Notes: a model not told the origin generated them from the letters alone. A DNA stretch of 64,000 bases from Parazoarcus communis (GCF_003111645.1 NZ_CP022187.1:1798001-1862000); one strand, 5' to 3'. Counted from the stretch's first letter, positions 19,469 through 29,431 are shown. Translations and numbers: made by a program.

Positions 19469-20899
19469 ATGAATCACGATCTTCTTTCCTTCATAGCAGC
19501 CATCGAAACACTTTTCGCAAAGACTGAGGCCGATTCGGCACTCGCTGCAATCCGTGCACTGGTGGATACCGTGACCAATGACCCGGCAACCGTCGGAAGC
19601 GTGCTGTCATCGCCGGGCCTGGACGAACTCTGTCAGAAGCTCGGCGCCATGTCGCTCAACTACATCGAATCTGAGAAAATTCGCCCACCGTCTGCCGACC
19701 GCCAGGCCGACGTCATCATTCTCGCTACGGAGCTCTATAGTGTGGGGGGGCATACGCGGGTTATCGAGGACATCATCCGGGCGCAGCCGGACAAGCATCA
19801 CCTGATCCTGATGACGAATTTCTTCTCGCACGATTACCAATTCGACCTGGAGCGCTTTACCAGGCTCGGGGTCGAAGTCAGCACACCCGAATCCGGTGAC
19901 TACGTGAGTCGCCTCGTATGGACTCAGCTCCAACTTTGCAGCCACCCTGACGCACAGATACTGGTTTTCAACCATCACGCCGATGTGGCCGCCATTGCGG
20001 GCATACAGCCCGGCCTCAATCGCGAGGTCGTATTCTGTCACCACGCCGATCACCATCTATGTCTGGGCGCTGCGCTGGATTGGGTACGCCACGTGGACCT
20101 TTACGAAGACTTCTGCAACACCTGCCGCGCAGCCGGGATCAAGGCCGAACTCTGGCCCCTGTCTGTACCGGACATCGGTGCGCGCCCGCACGATCCCGCC
20201 TCGTTCCGCCGGACAGGCTCCCTGCTCACGGCCTGCAGCGGCCATGACGCGAAATTCATGGCACCCTATCCCTTTCACTACTGGACGGTCCTGCCGCAGG
20301 TTCTGCGACGCAGCGGAGGAAGGCATCTGCACATAGGCCCGCTGTCCGATGACATTCTGAATGCCCTGCGTGCCGAACTTGCCGCTCAAGGCGTCAGCGA
20401 AGAACGCTTCACACATATCCCGTGGGTGGAAAATCTTGGCGCAACACTCAAGGAACACGACGTGGATCTGTACATCGGCTCGTTTCCACTGGGTGGCGGA
20501 CGCGCCATCATCGAGGCCATGGGCGCCGGCACCCCTATCGTCACGCATGCAAACAACATGCACCCACCGTTGGGCAGCGCCACGCTTGGCCCCCCCGGAA
20601 CTTGGTGCTGGTCTTCGCCGAACGAGTTGCTTTCCATCATCGACTCGGCTTCACCAGAAGCCCTTGCCAGACACTCGCAACGTGCCCGTGAGCACTATCT
20701 GCGGACCCATTCCCCGGCAGGTTTCGAAGCCGCGGTACGTGGAGTGCGCAACGCGCCGACAACAGGCGCAGTGGCGCCTGAAGAAAACAGTGAATCGCCC
20801 AAGGTCGACCCGCTGGCGGCTTACCTTTTACGTGCGCAAGTGCGTAACGAGACCTTCCCCATCGTCTTCGATCTGCTTGCGGAGGCCGCACAACAATGA
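19469..20899 (+). CDS. GT-B type glycosyltransferase-like protein
   Basis: 476 residues. ILATELYSVGGHTRVIEDII near residue 90 is a typical GT-B N-terminal donor/acceptor loop and LYIGSFPLGGGRAIIEAMGAGTPIVTH near 340 is the glycine-rich C-terminal nucleotide-sugar loop. The first 80 residues form an additional helical region. The protein probably adds a sugar in assembling the glycan of this island. The ATG at 19469 follows AAGGGTCTGACC. Its stop overlaps the next small ORF by ATGA. Confidence 0.75.
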   Translation: MNHDLLSFIAAIETLFAKTEADSALAAIRALVDTVTNDPATVGSVLSSPGLDELCQKLGAMSLNYIESEKIRPPSADRQADVIILATELYSVGGHTRVIEDIIRAQPDKHHLILMTNFFSHDYQFDLERFTRLGVEVSTPESGDYVSRLVWTQLQLCSHPDAQILVFNHHADVAAIAGIQPGLNREVVFCHHADHHLCLGAALDWVRHVDLYEDFCNTCRAAGIKAELWPLSVPDIGARPHDPASFRRTGSLLTACSGHDAKFMAPYPFHYWTVLPQVLRRSGGRHLHIGPLSDDILNALRAELAAQGVSEERFTHIPWVENLGATLKEHDVDLYIGSFPLGGGRAIIEAMGAGTPIVTHANNMHPPLGSATLGPPGTWCWSSPNELLSIIDSASPEALARHSQRAREHYLRTHSPAGFEAAVRGVRNAPTTGAVAPEENSESPKVDPLAAYLLRAQVRNETFPIVFDLLAEAAQQ

Positions 20900-21162
20900 A
20901 AACCTGCGAGGTGGCGGCTTCGGTGCACGAACACCCCGTTGCCGAGGGGGGTGACCACCTGCGTGGCAAGCACCAGGGCGACATTCAGGCAGGCTTTCAT
21001 CGCGATGATGTTTTGCCATGCGGCATCGCAGTAGAAACCACGATCGATGCACTCTGCTCAGACAAACTGAACACATACGATTCACTACACTTGCAAGTAC
21101 CGATCTGTATCCGCGCGACGATCAGACCGCTCTGGACCTTAAAAAGGATGGCCACGATATGA
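20896..21162 (+). CDS. Unrecognised 88-residue protein, overlapping both neighbours
   Basis: 88 residues with no family I recognise. It begins with ATGA overlapping the GT-B stop and ends with ATGA overlapping the next methyltransferase start, the same coupling seen throughout the island. No signal peptide, membrane segment or repeat is evident; three cysteines are spread along it. Against it, composition is unremarkable and no similarity is known to me. The double overlap is the main reason for listing it; it could also be non-coding sequence with fortuitous ATGA junctions. Confidence 0.5.
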   Translation: MKTCEVAASVHEHPVAEGGDHLRGKHQGDIQAGFHRDDVLPCGIAVETTIDALCSDKLNTYDSLHLQVPICIRATIRPLWTLKRMATI

Positions 21163-22619
21163 ACAGCAGCCCGGCAAGCGCTTCCTCTAATGGCATAGCC
21201 CCACGCTCATCGACCGATCTCGATGCGTACTCCAACGCCCGGCACTTGATCGAAAAAGGAGACGTACGTGAAGGCTTCGAGGTCTTGCAAGCGCTGGCGA
21301 ACAATGGCAGCCGCTGTTGGGAGGTGTATAACGATCTGGCTGCCATGGCGCTATCGAGCGGCGATCTTGAAGTCGCATGCCTATTGTTCGAACATGCAGC
21401 GGCTCAGCCTGAAGCCCCACTGATCGTGACGCTTCGCCAAGCAACTGCAGAGGCAGCGCGCAATGATTCCAACCGGGCACTTGAGATTCTCAGTCCCGTA
21501 TTGCGCGCCGAAGGCACCCATGCAGAAGTGCTTGCACTTGTCCGCGAGATTCTGAGTGCCGAAAAGCAGATCTCGCCCGTCGCCTGGGCGCGGCTCATTT
21601 CGGATCTGAGAGCACCGACACCCGCCCAACGTGAAGCCGATGTGCGACAGGCTCAGCTTGAAGAACAGAACAACCAGCTCACCGCGGAAAACCGGCGTCT
21701 GACGGCGCAAATCGATGCCCTGCGCGAGGAACTCAAGCTTGCCCCACTCGAGAAATGGAACTCCGCAGACTCTCGCGCCTGGGAGGGCGTTCACGCACTG
21801 GACGACCATCAGTGGCTCAACGTCCTGATCCGCAGCGTGACCGTTCCCGCCTACAACGGCTTCCCGCTGCCGGGCTTTCCGTCCGAAGACCTGCAGGTCG
21901 GCATGGTCGGATCGAGCAACGAAGCAGCGCTCAGGGAGGGCATGCGCTTCTACCGCGCCGTGCGCGAGCATTGTCAGCGCGATGGCGTGCGCTGGGACGG
22001 AAACGGGCGGCTACTCGATTTCGGAACGGGATGGGGACGCTACGCCCGGATTTTCATGCACGACTTCCGTCCCGAGAACCTCGTCGGCGTCGACGTGAGC
22101 GAGCAATACGTCAACGTGTGTCGTGAAAACTTTCCCTATGCCCGCTTTGAAACGGTGACGCCGCTGCCCCCGACGTCGCTTGAAGGCGACGGATTCGATC
22201 TGATCATCGCCTACTCGGTCTTTTCTCATCTCTCGGCGGCCGCTTCGGATGCGTGGATAGCCGAGTTCACCCGCATTCTGCGTCCCGGCGGAATGATTGC
22301 GATCACGACGCAGGGACGCTCACTGCTTGGCGTTTGCGAACAGATGCGTGCCGAAAAGGATTTCTCCCACCCATGGCACCGTCAGCTTGCAAATTCGTTT
22401 GTCGACCGGACCGCGTGCGAAGCCGCCTACGACAGCGGTGAGTTCCTGCATTCGGCAACCGGCTACGGCGTCGCGGGAAGTGAGGCCTTCTACGGTGAAT
22501 CACTGATTCCGCGCGGTTATGTCGAACGGCACTGGACGCATGCGCTTGAACTCACGGCCTTCATTGATGACCGCAACTACCTGCCGCAGGCATTGATCGT
22601 GCTGCGCAAGCCGACCTGA
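21159..22619 (+). CDS. Methyltransferase with N-terminal TPR-like and coiled-coil regions
   Basis: 486 residues. Residues 20-130 look like TPR-type helical repeats (NARHLIEKGDVREGFEVLQALANNGS..., then GDLEVACLLFEHAAAQPE). A coiled coil rich in Glu/Gln/Leu covers about 160-200. The C-terminal half is a class I SAM methyltransferase: LLDFGTGWGRYARIF near 288, LVGVDVSEQYV near 310, FDLIIAYSVFSHLS near 347. TPR-linked methyltransferases occur in flagellin and surface-glycan modification loci. The start at 21159 overlaps the 88-residue ORF by ATGA. Confidence 0.75.
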   Translation: MNSSPASASSNGIAPRSSTDLDAYSNARHLIEKGDVREGFEVLQALANNGSRCWEVYNDLAAMALSSGDLEVACLLFEHAAAQPEAPLIVTLRQATAEAARNDSNRALEILSPVLRAEGTHAEVLALVREILSAEKQISPVAWARLISDLRAPTPAQREADVRQAQLEEQNNQLTAENRRLTAQIDALREELKLAPLEKWNSADSRAWEGVHALDDHQWLNVLIRSVTVPAYNGFPLPGFPSEDLQVGMVGSSNEAALREGMRFYRAVREHCQRDGVRWDGNGRLLDFGTGWGRYARIFMHDFRPENLVGVDVSEQYVNVCRENFPYARFETVTPLPPTSLEGDGFDLIIAYSVFSHLSAAASDAWIAEFTRILRPGGMIAITTQGRSLLGVCEQMRAEKDFSHPWHRQLANSFVDRTACEAAYDSGEFLHSATGYGVAGSEAFYGESLIPRGYVERHWTHALELTAFIDDRNYLPQALIVLRKPT

Positions 22620-22686
22620 AAAGCGTGTCCGGCGCGCCCTCCCGTCTGCCTGCCAGCTCAACTCTCTCTCCATAGCGACATTTCCC

Positions 22687-25600
22687 ATGCCAAGCCAGCA
22701 CCTCGATGATGTCACGCAGCCACCAACCGGTCAGCGCCCCCGTGTTCTGTTCTACGTGCGAACAAATGATCGGGAAGGACTGAATGCTGCGATCGCCCTG
22801 GTCGCGGACCCGCGACTCGACGCACGTGCCATCGTCATCGCGGACAAGCATGAGGTTCCTGCCAGTGCCGTCGAGGGGATTCGGTGGGAGATGGCCACGG
22901 ATGCGCCCCGCTCGGTGCAGTTTCTTGATTCGCTCACTCACCAGCAGCCGCCGTTCTCGGTAGAAATGGCCGACATCGTTTGCCGCCTCGATTACGGCAG
23001 TGACACGCTTGGAACAATCGACCGCAAGGTCCTCAACAAGCATGCGAGTGCGTTCCTCGAACCCGAGCGGTTTCTCGCAGCTGTAGGTGCTTTTGTCGGC
23101 AATCCGCAACTCGGCATGGCCTTTCCCGCTGGCTTGCCGCGCCAAACGCTCGGCAGGCTTGTCGATGCATCGCTCGCCGGAAAACTCGCGCAAGTGCTTG
23201 CGTTGCCAAAAGAAGCAGTGGCCGAGGCAAACTATTTCGCCCACACGATCGCGCTTGTTCGCAGCTCGCTGGTCAAGTCGATCCATGAACGATATCTGGG
23301 TTCGGCAGCCCCGTTCGCGGGCAAGAAAACGCCGGAAGCACTTGAAATCGGTCTGACTGCGGTCTGTGCCGCCTTCGGACTGGAAGTGGCCGATCTGACG
23401 CCGGGGCCGCGTCCCCTGCGCGCGGAGACCCTCGCCACCTACGCCGGGCAACTGTTGCAGCAGCCGCTGTCCGACACCCGCAGCCCGCACTGGCGCCCGT
23501 TGTCCAGACGCGACGACCTTCCGCCCGAACCACCGGTCAAATTCCTCGCCTACTATCTGCCCCAGTTCCATGCCATTCCCGAGAACGACCAGTGGTGGGG
23601 CAAGGGGTTCACCGAATGGACCAATGTCGCCAAGGCCGTCCCCCGCTTCATCGGCCACCACCAACCGAGGCTTCCTCACGAGCTCGGCCACTACGACCTG
23701 AACACGCCGGGCATCATGCGCCGTCAGATCGAGCTGGCACGCGCACACGGGATTGCCGGGTTCTGCTTCTACTACTACTGGTTCAACGGTCGCACCCTGC
23801 TCGAAGCGCCGCTACGACAATTTCTGGCTGACAGCACGCTGGAAATGCCGTTTTGCCTGTGCTGGGCCAACGAAAACTGGACACGCCGCTGGGATGGACA
23901 GGAGCAGGAAGTCCTGATTGCCCAATCGCACTCGCCCCGAGACGACATTGCCTTTCTGCGCCACATCCAGCCCTATCTCGCAGATCCGCGCTATATCCGG
24001 GTCGATGGCAAGCCAATGCTGCTCGTCTATCGCGCGAGTCTGCTCGACGATGCCAAGGCGACGGCGATGCGGTGGCGCAAGGAGGCCAAAGCGCTTGGCA
24101 TCGGCGATCTCTATCTGGTCGCGGTATGCTCCTTCGACATCGACGACCCGAGGCCTTTCGGTTTTGATGCGGCGGTCGGCTTTCCGCCGCATCAACTCCG
24201 CAACATGCCGCCGATCAACGGCGAACTCGACATGGTCGACCCCGGCTTCAGCGGTGAGATTCTCGACTATCGGGACACCGTGCTCGCGACCGCCCTGGCC
24301 GAATTCGGTGACGACAAACCCCGCCCATTCGCCTATTTCCCGGGGGTCATGACTGGCTGGGACAACGACGCCCGCCGACCGGGCCGCGGACGAATCTTCC
24401 ATCATGCGACACCTGCAAGGTATGCCTCATGGCTGCGCCTCGCGGCCAATCAGACGCTGCGCCACAACCCGCCCGGGTTGCGCTATGTGTTCGTCAATGC
24501 CTGGAACGAATGGGCCGAAGGCGCCCACCTCGAACCCGACCGCCACTTCGGCTATGGATATCTCGCAGCCACAGCCGACACCCTGCGTACCCTTGCCACA
24601 AGCGAATCGACATTGCCGCCACAGCTTGGTAGCGCATCCGCTGCATTGCGCTATCTGCCCGAAGGGCTGGTACAGCCGCGCAACCGTGCCGAAATTGAAC
24701 TGATCCGTACGGCGCTGGCACGCTTGACCAAACCGCGCATTCAGGTCGTGCTTTGGTCCGAATCGCTTGATTCCGATACGCTCGACACGCTTCAGACGCT
24801 TGCCGAGCAATGCCTCCAACCCGACGTGGTGACACTGGTCTGTGTGGATGCGGTTCCATCCCACTGGATCGATGGACCCAAGGTCGAGCAGCGGACACCG
24901 ACCCGGTGGGACAACGATCTGCGATGCATCGCTGCCGAGACCGACGCGGACTGGATCCTTCCGCTCGTCGCGGGCGATCGCCTCTTCCCCCATACCTTGC
25001 TCACTCTTGCGCTGGCACTTGCACAGCGCCCCAAGGCCGCCATTCTGAGTTGCGATGCGCTGGTACACACCGGCGACGAAACACGCTCGGCCGTGCGCCT
25101 TTGGCCAACACCCACGCTCGAAACCTTGCGCTGCAGGGTCGATCAACCGGATGTTCTCGCCGTAAAGACGACGTTGCTCGCACACGTGCCAAGCGATACA
25201 CCATCGCATTCCTTCCTCCCCGCCCTCCGTCTCGTTGCCATCGAAATGGGCGCCGAGCAAATGGCGCATGTACAGGAAGTCCTGCTGTGGCGCGACCACA
25301 GCCGTCATCCCGCCACAAGGGGCGATGCCGACATGCTGGCAGCAGCGCATCGGGACGCCGTGGATGCGCATTTCGCCCGCCTCGCGATGACAACCACGCT
25401 GATTCCGCTGACGGTCATCCCGGGCCTTCAGGTGCACTACCCGCCCGCCGAAAATGTTCGCGTGTCCGTCATCATTCCCACCCGCGATCAGCCCGACATC
25501 CTGAAGCGCTGCGTCGAATCGGTGTTCGAGAATACCGCCTGGCCCCACTTCGAATTGATCATCGTCGATGACGGCGGCAACGACCCCGCCGCACACGCGC

Positions 25601-27321
25601 TGATCGAGGGCCTCCAAGCAATCGACCCGGCGCGATTCCGGACCGTTCGCGTCGAGGGTGCCTTCAACTTCGCTGCACTATGCAATGCAGGCGCCCGAGT
25701 CGCGACGGGAGACATGCTACTGTTCCTGAACGACGACACTGCGGCGCTTCATCGCGACTGGCTCGAGATCATGCTCGGCCTCGCCAGCCATCCCGATATC
25801 GGCGCGGTGGGTGCTCGCCTCGTCTTTCCCGACGGCCGTCTGCAACACGCGGGGGTCATGTTGGGTCTGTCCGGTGCCGCCGACATGCACGACACCGGCG
25901 CATCGATGGAACACGAGGGCTGGAACGGCAACCTTCAGCACACGCAGGAGGTTGGCGCGCTGACCGCGGCCTGCATGCTCGTGCCAAGAGCCGCATTCAA
26001 TGCCATTGGCGGTTTCGACGAAGCCTATGACCTGGGCTATGCCGACTTCGACCTCTGCCAGCGCCTGCGCGTGTCGGGTTACCGTTTGCTTTGGACACCC
26101 CATGCCACGCTCATGCACGACGCTGGCCACACGCTCAAGGCGCGTTTCACCACTGCGGAAGCGTCACAATGGGCTGCGGCGCGATTCACGGCTGCCCGGC
26201 AACGCTTTCTGCAGCGCTGGCACGATGCAATCGTCACCGACCCGGCCAGTCACCCTGCATTGAGTCTCGCATCCAGGCATCTTCAGATTGAATCACGCGC
26301 GGCGCTCGCGCCCGATCCGCTTTTCGCACTCGGCCTGACGAACGTCCTTGCCTTGCCGGCCGACGCAGCCGGCTCGGGACACTACCGTGTTGTTCAGCCC
26401 GCGCTCGCCGCGCACGCCAAAACGCTGGTCCGGGCGCGAGTTGCCGCCGGCTACCCCACACCGGCAGAGATTGCCCGCCTCGGCATCGACACGCTCCACA
26501 CCCAGCGCCAGGTTGACGACGCCCAACTCTCCGCACTCGCCGAATTGCGGTCGACCCTGCCGCTCCGTGTCGTCATGGATTTCGACGATCTCCTGATGGA
26601 ACTGCCGAGCAGCAACATCCATGCTCGCAATGTGTGGCCCGACATCAGTCGTCGCGTCCGCGAAGCCTGCCGACTGTCCGATACGGTAACGGTTTCCACC
26701 CCTGCGCTGGCGGATGCCTTTCGCGGCCTGCATGATGACGTGCGCTGCGTGCCCAACGTCCTCGACCCCGCGCTTTGGCTGCCTCGTGCCGCTTCGGAGC
26801 GTATCCGCGGCGACCGATTGCGGGTCGGCTGGGCCGGCGGCGTCAGCCACGCAGGCGATCTCGCGCTCATTCGCGACGTCGTGGCGGCGACGGCTGACAA
26901 GGTCGACTGGGTGTTCTTCGGCATGTGTCTCGAGGACATCAAGCCTCATCTGGCCGAGTTTCACGCTGGCGTGAAGTTCGCGGATTACCCGGCAAGCCTC
27001 GCGGCACTCGATCTCGACCTTGCTGTTGCCCCCCTCGCACTGAACCGCTTCAATGAGTGCAAGAGCAATTTGCGCCTGCTTGAATACGGCGCAGTCGGCG
27101 TACCGGTGCTCGCCACCGACATCGTGCCCTACCAATGCGGACTCCCGGTCACACTGCTTCCCAACACCGCCTCGCGATGGGTGACAGCCATTGTTGAACG
27201 CACCGGCGAGCGCGAAACGCTCGAGCGGGAGGGCAACGCCCTTCGTGCAGCCGTTATGCAAGCGTGGAGCAGCCCGGGCCAGCTCCCGAAATGGGTCGAC
27301 TCGTGGGCCGTACCGGCTTGA
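22687..27321 (+). CDS. 1544-residue multidomain glycosyltransferase (WbsX-like + GT2 + GT-B-like)
   Basis: Four regions can be seen. Residues 1-280 are possibly rhamnan-synthesis-F-like (NKHASAFLEPERF). From about 283 to 660 there is a WbsX/GH99-like domain (FLAYYLPQFHAIPENDQWWGKGFTEW). From about 927 to 1180 there is a GT2 domain (VSVIIPTRDQPDILKRCVES, FLNDDT, DLGYADFDLCQRLR). From about 1215 to the end there is a GT4/GT-B-like domain (SGHYRVVQPALAAHAKTL, LRVVMDFDDLLMELP, LLEYGAVGVPVLATD). Similar giants decorate flagellin or build O-chains. It is the last island gene, 67 bp after the methyltransferase and directly upstream of flagellin, so a flagellin glycosyltransferase is the leading guess. 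Confidence 0.82.
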   Translation: MPSQHLDDVTQPPTGQRPRVLFYVRTNDREGLNAAIALVADPRLDARAIVIADKHEVPASAVEGIRWEMATDAPRSVQFLDSLTHQQPPFSVEMADIVCRLDYGSDTLGTIDRKVLNKHASAFLEPERFLAAVGAFVGNPQLGMAFPAGLPRQTLGRLVDASLAGKLAQVLALPKEAVAEANYFAHTIALVRSSLVKSIHERYLGSAAPFAGKKTPEALEIGLTAVCAAFGLEVADLTPGPRPLRAETLATYAGQLLQQPLSDTRSPHWRPLSRRDDLPPEPPVKFLAYYLPQFHAIPENDQWWGKGFTEWTNVAKAVPRFIGHHQPRLPHELGHYDLNTPGIMRRQIELARAHGIAGFCFYYYWFNGRTLLEAPLRQFLADSTLEMPFCLCWANENWTRRWDGQEQEVLIAQSHSPRDDIAFLRHIQPYLADPRYIRVDGKPMLLVYRASLLDDAKATAMRWRKEAKALGIGDLYLVAVCSFDIDDPRPFGFDAAVGFPPHQLRNMPPINGELDMVDPGFSGEILDYRDTVLATALAEFGDDKPRPFAYFPGVMTGWDNDARRPGRGRIFHHATPARYASWLRLAANQTLRHNPPGLRYVFVNAWNEWAEGAHLEPDRHFGYGYLAATADTLRTLATSESTLPPQLGSASAALRYLPEGLVQPRNRAEIELIRTALARLTKPRIQVVLWSESLDSDTLDTLQTLAEQCLQPDVVTLVCVDAVPSHWIDGPKVEQRTPTRWDNDLRCIAAETDADWILPLVAGDRLFPHTLLTLALALAQRPKAAILSCDALVHTGDETRSAVRLWPTPTLETLRCRVDQPDVLAVKTTLLAHVPSDTPSHSFLPALRLVAIEMGAEQMAHVQEVLLWRDHSRHPATRGDADMLAAAHRDAVDAHFARLAMTTTLIPLTVIPGLQVHYPPAENVRVSVIIPTRDQPDILKRCVESVFENTAWPHFELIIVDDGGNDPAAHALIEGLQAIDPARFRTVRVEGAFNFAALCNAGARVATGDMLLFLNDDTAALHRDWLEIMLGLASHPDIGAVGARLVFPDGRLQHAGVMLGLSGAADMHDTGASMEHEGWNGNLQHTQEVGALTAACMLVPRAAFNAIGGFDEAYDLGYADFDLCQRLRVSGYRLLWTPHATLMHDAGHTLKARFTTAEASQWAAARFTAARQRFLQRWHDAIVTDPASHPALSLASRHLQIESRAALAPDPLFALGLTNVLALPADAAGSGHYRVVQPALAAHAKTLVRARVAAGYPTPAEIARLGIDTLHTQRQVDDAQLSALAELRSTLPLRVVMDFDDLLMELPSSNIHARNVWPDISRRVREACRLSDTVTVSTPALADAFRGLHDDVRCVPNVLDPALWLPRAASERIRGDRLRVGWAGGVSHAGDLALIRDVVAATADKVDWVFFGMCLEDIKPHLAEFHAGVKFADYPASLAALDLDLAVAPLALNRFNECKSNLRLLEYGAVGVPVLATDIVPYQCGLPVTLLPNTASRWVTAIVERTGERETLEREGNALRAAVMQAWSSPGQLPKWVDSWAVPA

Positions 27322-27492
27322 CGGAATGAAGCTGACACAGCCGCCCGCATTGCCGGTTACGGTTCCTTTGGGCCGACACATTGCCGCCTTGCCGGCAAAC
27401 TGCTGCCGGTACTCGGCGGCAAGCCGGCAAGACTTGCCGCGAAGCCCCTGCAAAATCACTTAAGAAATTGAAATATCGAAACAATTTTCACC

Positions 27493-27508
27493 TGGCACGC
27501 ATCTCGCT
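27493..27508 (+). promoter_or_regulatory. Sigma-54-type promoter of the first flagellin gene
   Basis: TGGCACGCATCTCGCT: the -24 half TGGCACG is perfect and the -12 half is TCGCT against consensus TTGCW. The GG and GC doublets are separated by exactly 10 bases. It lies 95 bp before the flagellin start. No good sigma-28 site was found in the 281 bp upstream of this gene. Confidence 0.65.
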
Positions 27509-27524
27509 TTATCAGCCTCAGAAG

Positions 27525-27569
27525 GCTCGGAGACCGGAACGATATTCCTCACATCCAGCCGGTCCGAGC
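27525..27569 (+). other. Leader stem-loop in the 5' UTR of the first flagellin
   Basis: GCTCG...GACCGG (27525-27537) pairs with CCGGTC...CGAGC (27559-27569) around a 21-base loop with a 2-base bulge. It begins a few bases after the transcription start predicted from the sigma-54 site. It may affect mRNA stability or translation; function not known. Confidence 0.45.
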
Positions 27570-27602
27570 AACCTCCGAACCTGACTGAAGGAGATGCAAA
27601 AA

Positions 27603-29243
27603 ATGGCACAGGTAATCAATACCAACGTTGCATCGCTCAACGCGCAACGCAACCTCAACGTTTCGCAGAACTCACTGTCGACGTCCTTGCAACGCCTCTC
27701 CTCCGGACTGCGCATCAACAGCGCCAAGGACGACGCCGCCGGTCTTGCAATCTCGGAACGTTTCACCTCGCAGATCCGCGGTCTGGACCAGGCCCGCCGC
27801 AATGCCAACGATGGCATTTCGCTGTCGCAAACGGCTGAATCCGCACTGCAATCGTCCGGCGACATCCTTCAGCGGATTCGTGAACTTGCCATCCAGTCGG
27901 CCAACGCCACGAACTCTGCGGGTGACCGCGCCGCAATCAACTCGGAAGTGCAGCAGCTGACGCAAGAACTGCAGCGCATCTCCACCAATACGGAGTTCAA
28001 CGGGCAAAAGCTGCTCGATGGCTCCTTCACTTCAGCGCAATTCCAGGTTGGCGCCAACGCCAACCAGACCATCACCGCGACCTCGGGCAACTTCCAGACC
28101 AATGCTTATGGCAATTACCGCATCGGCGGGCTGGCCACATCAACCAACTCGCCAAACGGGGTCGGCGACCTCGTCGTCGGCACAGCGATCGCGGATGGCA
28201 AACTGACCACCGCGGGCGCCGACGGCAACACCTCGGTCGTCGCGGGCGATACGATCACCGTGTCGAGCGCACTCGGCAGCAAGAACATCACCTACTCGGC
28301 GGGATCGAGCGCAGAGCAGATCGCCGCCAAGATCAATCAGGCCGAAACCGGCGTCAGGGCGTCGGCAAACACGTCCTTCATCCTCGGCGCGGACGACGCG
28401 GGTGGCGGCGCAGCCGGCTTCCAGCAGAGCACCAGCTACTCCTTCCTGCTCGCAACGGATGGCAGCCCCGGCGCAGACCCGACTTCATTCACCACCGTTT
28501 CGTTCTCGGTCGGCGGCACCGCATCGGGTACGTCCGCAGGGCAGGCAAGCCAGCTCAACGCGGCGGTGCAGGCATTCAACGACGTTTCGGGCAAGACCGG
28601 ATTCACGGCCAAGATCGTCGAGACTGACAACGGCCAGTTCGGCATCCAGCTCACGAGCGAGGTCGGCAAGGATATCCGGGTCATGAACGACTCGGCAAGC
28701 GGTGCGAATCTTGCGATTGAAGACATCACGGTACTCGACGGCAATACCGCCACGACCAGCACGCTGGCGACGACGCTCACTGCAGCCGGGAACGGCGGAG
28801 CATGGGCCGCAGCGAGTGGCGCATGGGTGACCGGCCAGGTCATTCTCGACTCCGACAAATCATTCTCCCTGAGTACGGGCAATGCCACGGACATCACCAC
28901 GGCAGCCGGCACCTTCGGCGGTCAGCTGCAAAGCGTGGATAAGCTCGATGTCAGTACCGTGGAATCCTCGAACCGCACCCTGGCAATGGTCGATTCCGCG
29001 CTGGCGGCAGTCAATAACCAGCGCGCACGATACGGCGCACTGCAGTCCCGCTTCGAGAGCACCATCACCAACCTGCAGAGCACGTCCGAGAACCTTTCGG
29101 CCTCACGCTCGCGAATCAAGGATGCAGACTTCGCCGCGGAAACCGCCAACCTGACCCGTGCCCAGATCCTCCAGCAGGCCGGCACCGCCATGCTGGCGCA
29201 GGCCAATCAGCTGCCGCAACAGGTGCTCCAGCTGCTGCAGTAA
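27603..29243 (+). CDS. fliC: Flagellin (first copy)
   Basis: 546 residues. It is the flagellar filament subunit, secreted through the flagellar export apparatus without a signal peptide. The N-terminal D0/D1 helix ([18 protein letters not shown], then [23 protein letters not shown]) and the C-terminal helix ending in [10 protein letters not shown] are conserved. The centre (about 170-450) is Ser/Thr/Gly-rich with a flagellin_IN motif and would be the surface-exposed, potentially glycosylated part. The ATG at 27603 is used because AAGGAG lies at 27588-27593; the ATG at 27594 lies inside that ribosome site. It has a near-identical-length neighbour. Confidence 0.96.
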   Translation: MAQVINTNVASLNAQRNLNVSQNSLSTSLQRLSSGLRINSAKDDAAGLAISERFTSQIRGLDQARRNANDGISLSQTAESALQSSGDILQRIRELAIQSANATNSAGDRAAINSEVQQLTQELQRISTNTEFNGQKLLDGSFTSAQFQVGANANQTITATSGNFQTNAYGNYRIGGLATSTNSPNGVGDLVVGTAIADGKLTTAGADGNTSVVAGDTITVSSALGSKNITYSAGSSAEQIAAKINQAETGVRASANTSFILGADDAGGGAAGFQQSTSYSFLLATDGSPGADPTSFTTVSFSVGGTASGTSAGQASQLNAAVQAFNDVSGKTGFTAKIVETDNGQFGIQLTSEVGKDIRVMNDSASGANLAIEDITVLDGNTATTSTLATTLTAAGNGGAWAAASGAWVTGQVILDSDKSFSLSTGNATDITTAAGTFGGQLQSVDKLDVSTVESSNRTLAMVDSALAAVNNQRARYGALQSRFESTITNLQSTSENLSASRSRIKDADFAAETANLTRAQILQQAGTAMLAQANQLPQQVLQLLQ

Positions 29244-29273
29244 AGTTTCCCGAAGTCGGGTCGTTCACATCAT

Positions 29274-29305
29274 CGGGGCTGCCAAGTGCAGCCCCGAATG
29301 TTTTT
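29274..29305 (+). terminator. Rho-independent terminator between the two flagellin genes
   Basis: CGGGGCTGC (29274-29282) pairs with GCAGCCCCG (29288-29296) around a 5-base loop, then AATGTTTTT. It separates the first flagellin transcript from the second, which has its own promoter just downstream. Confidence 0.85.
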
Positions 29306-29314
29306 CAAATCGCC

Positions 29315-29341
29315 TAAAGTTTTCTGGACGCGTGACGTTAA
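29315..29341 (+). promoter_or_regulatory. Sigma-28 (FliA) promoter of the second flagellin gene
   Basis: TAAAGTTT (29315-29322), 11-base spacer, GACGTTAA (29334-29341). The -35 box is identical to the FliA consensus and the -10 box matches GCCGATAA at 6 of 8 positions with exact spacing. It lies about 90 bp before the second flagellin start. Confidence 0.7.
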
Positions 29342-29431
29342 TTGAAGCAAGAGCAAATGAATTGCTCGGTGCCAGCCCCGACAAGCGGACACCCTGGCGT
29401 GTGAACAACTAGCTGAACCAGGAGATCTACC

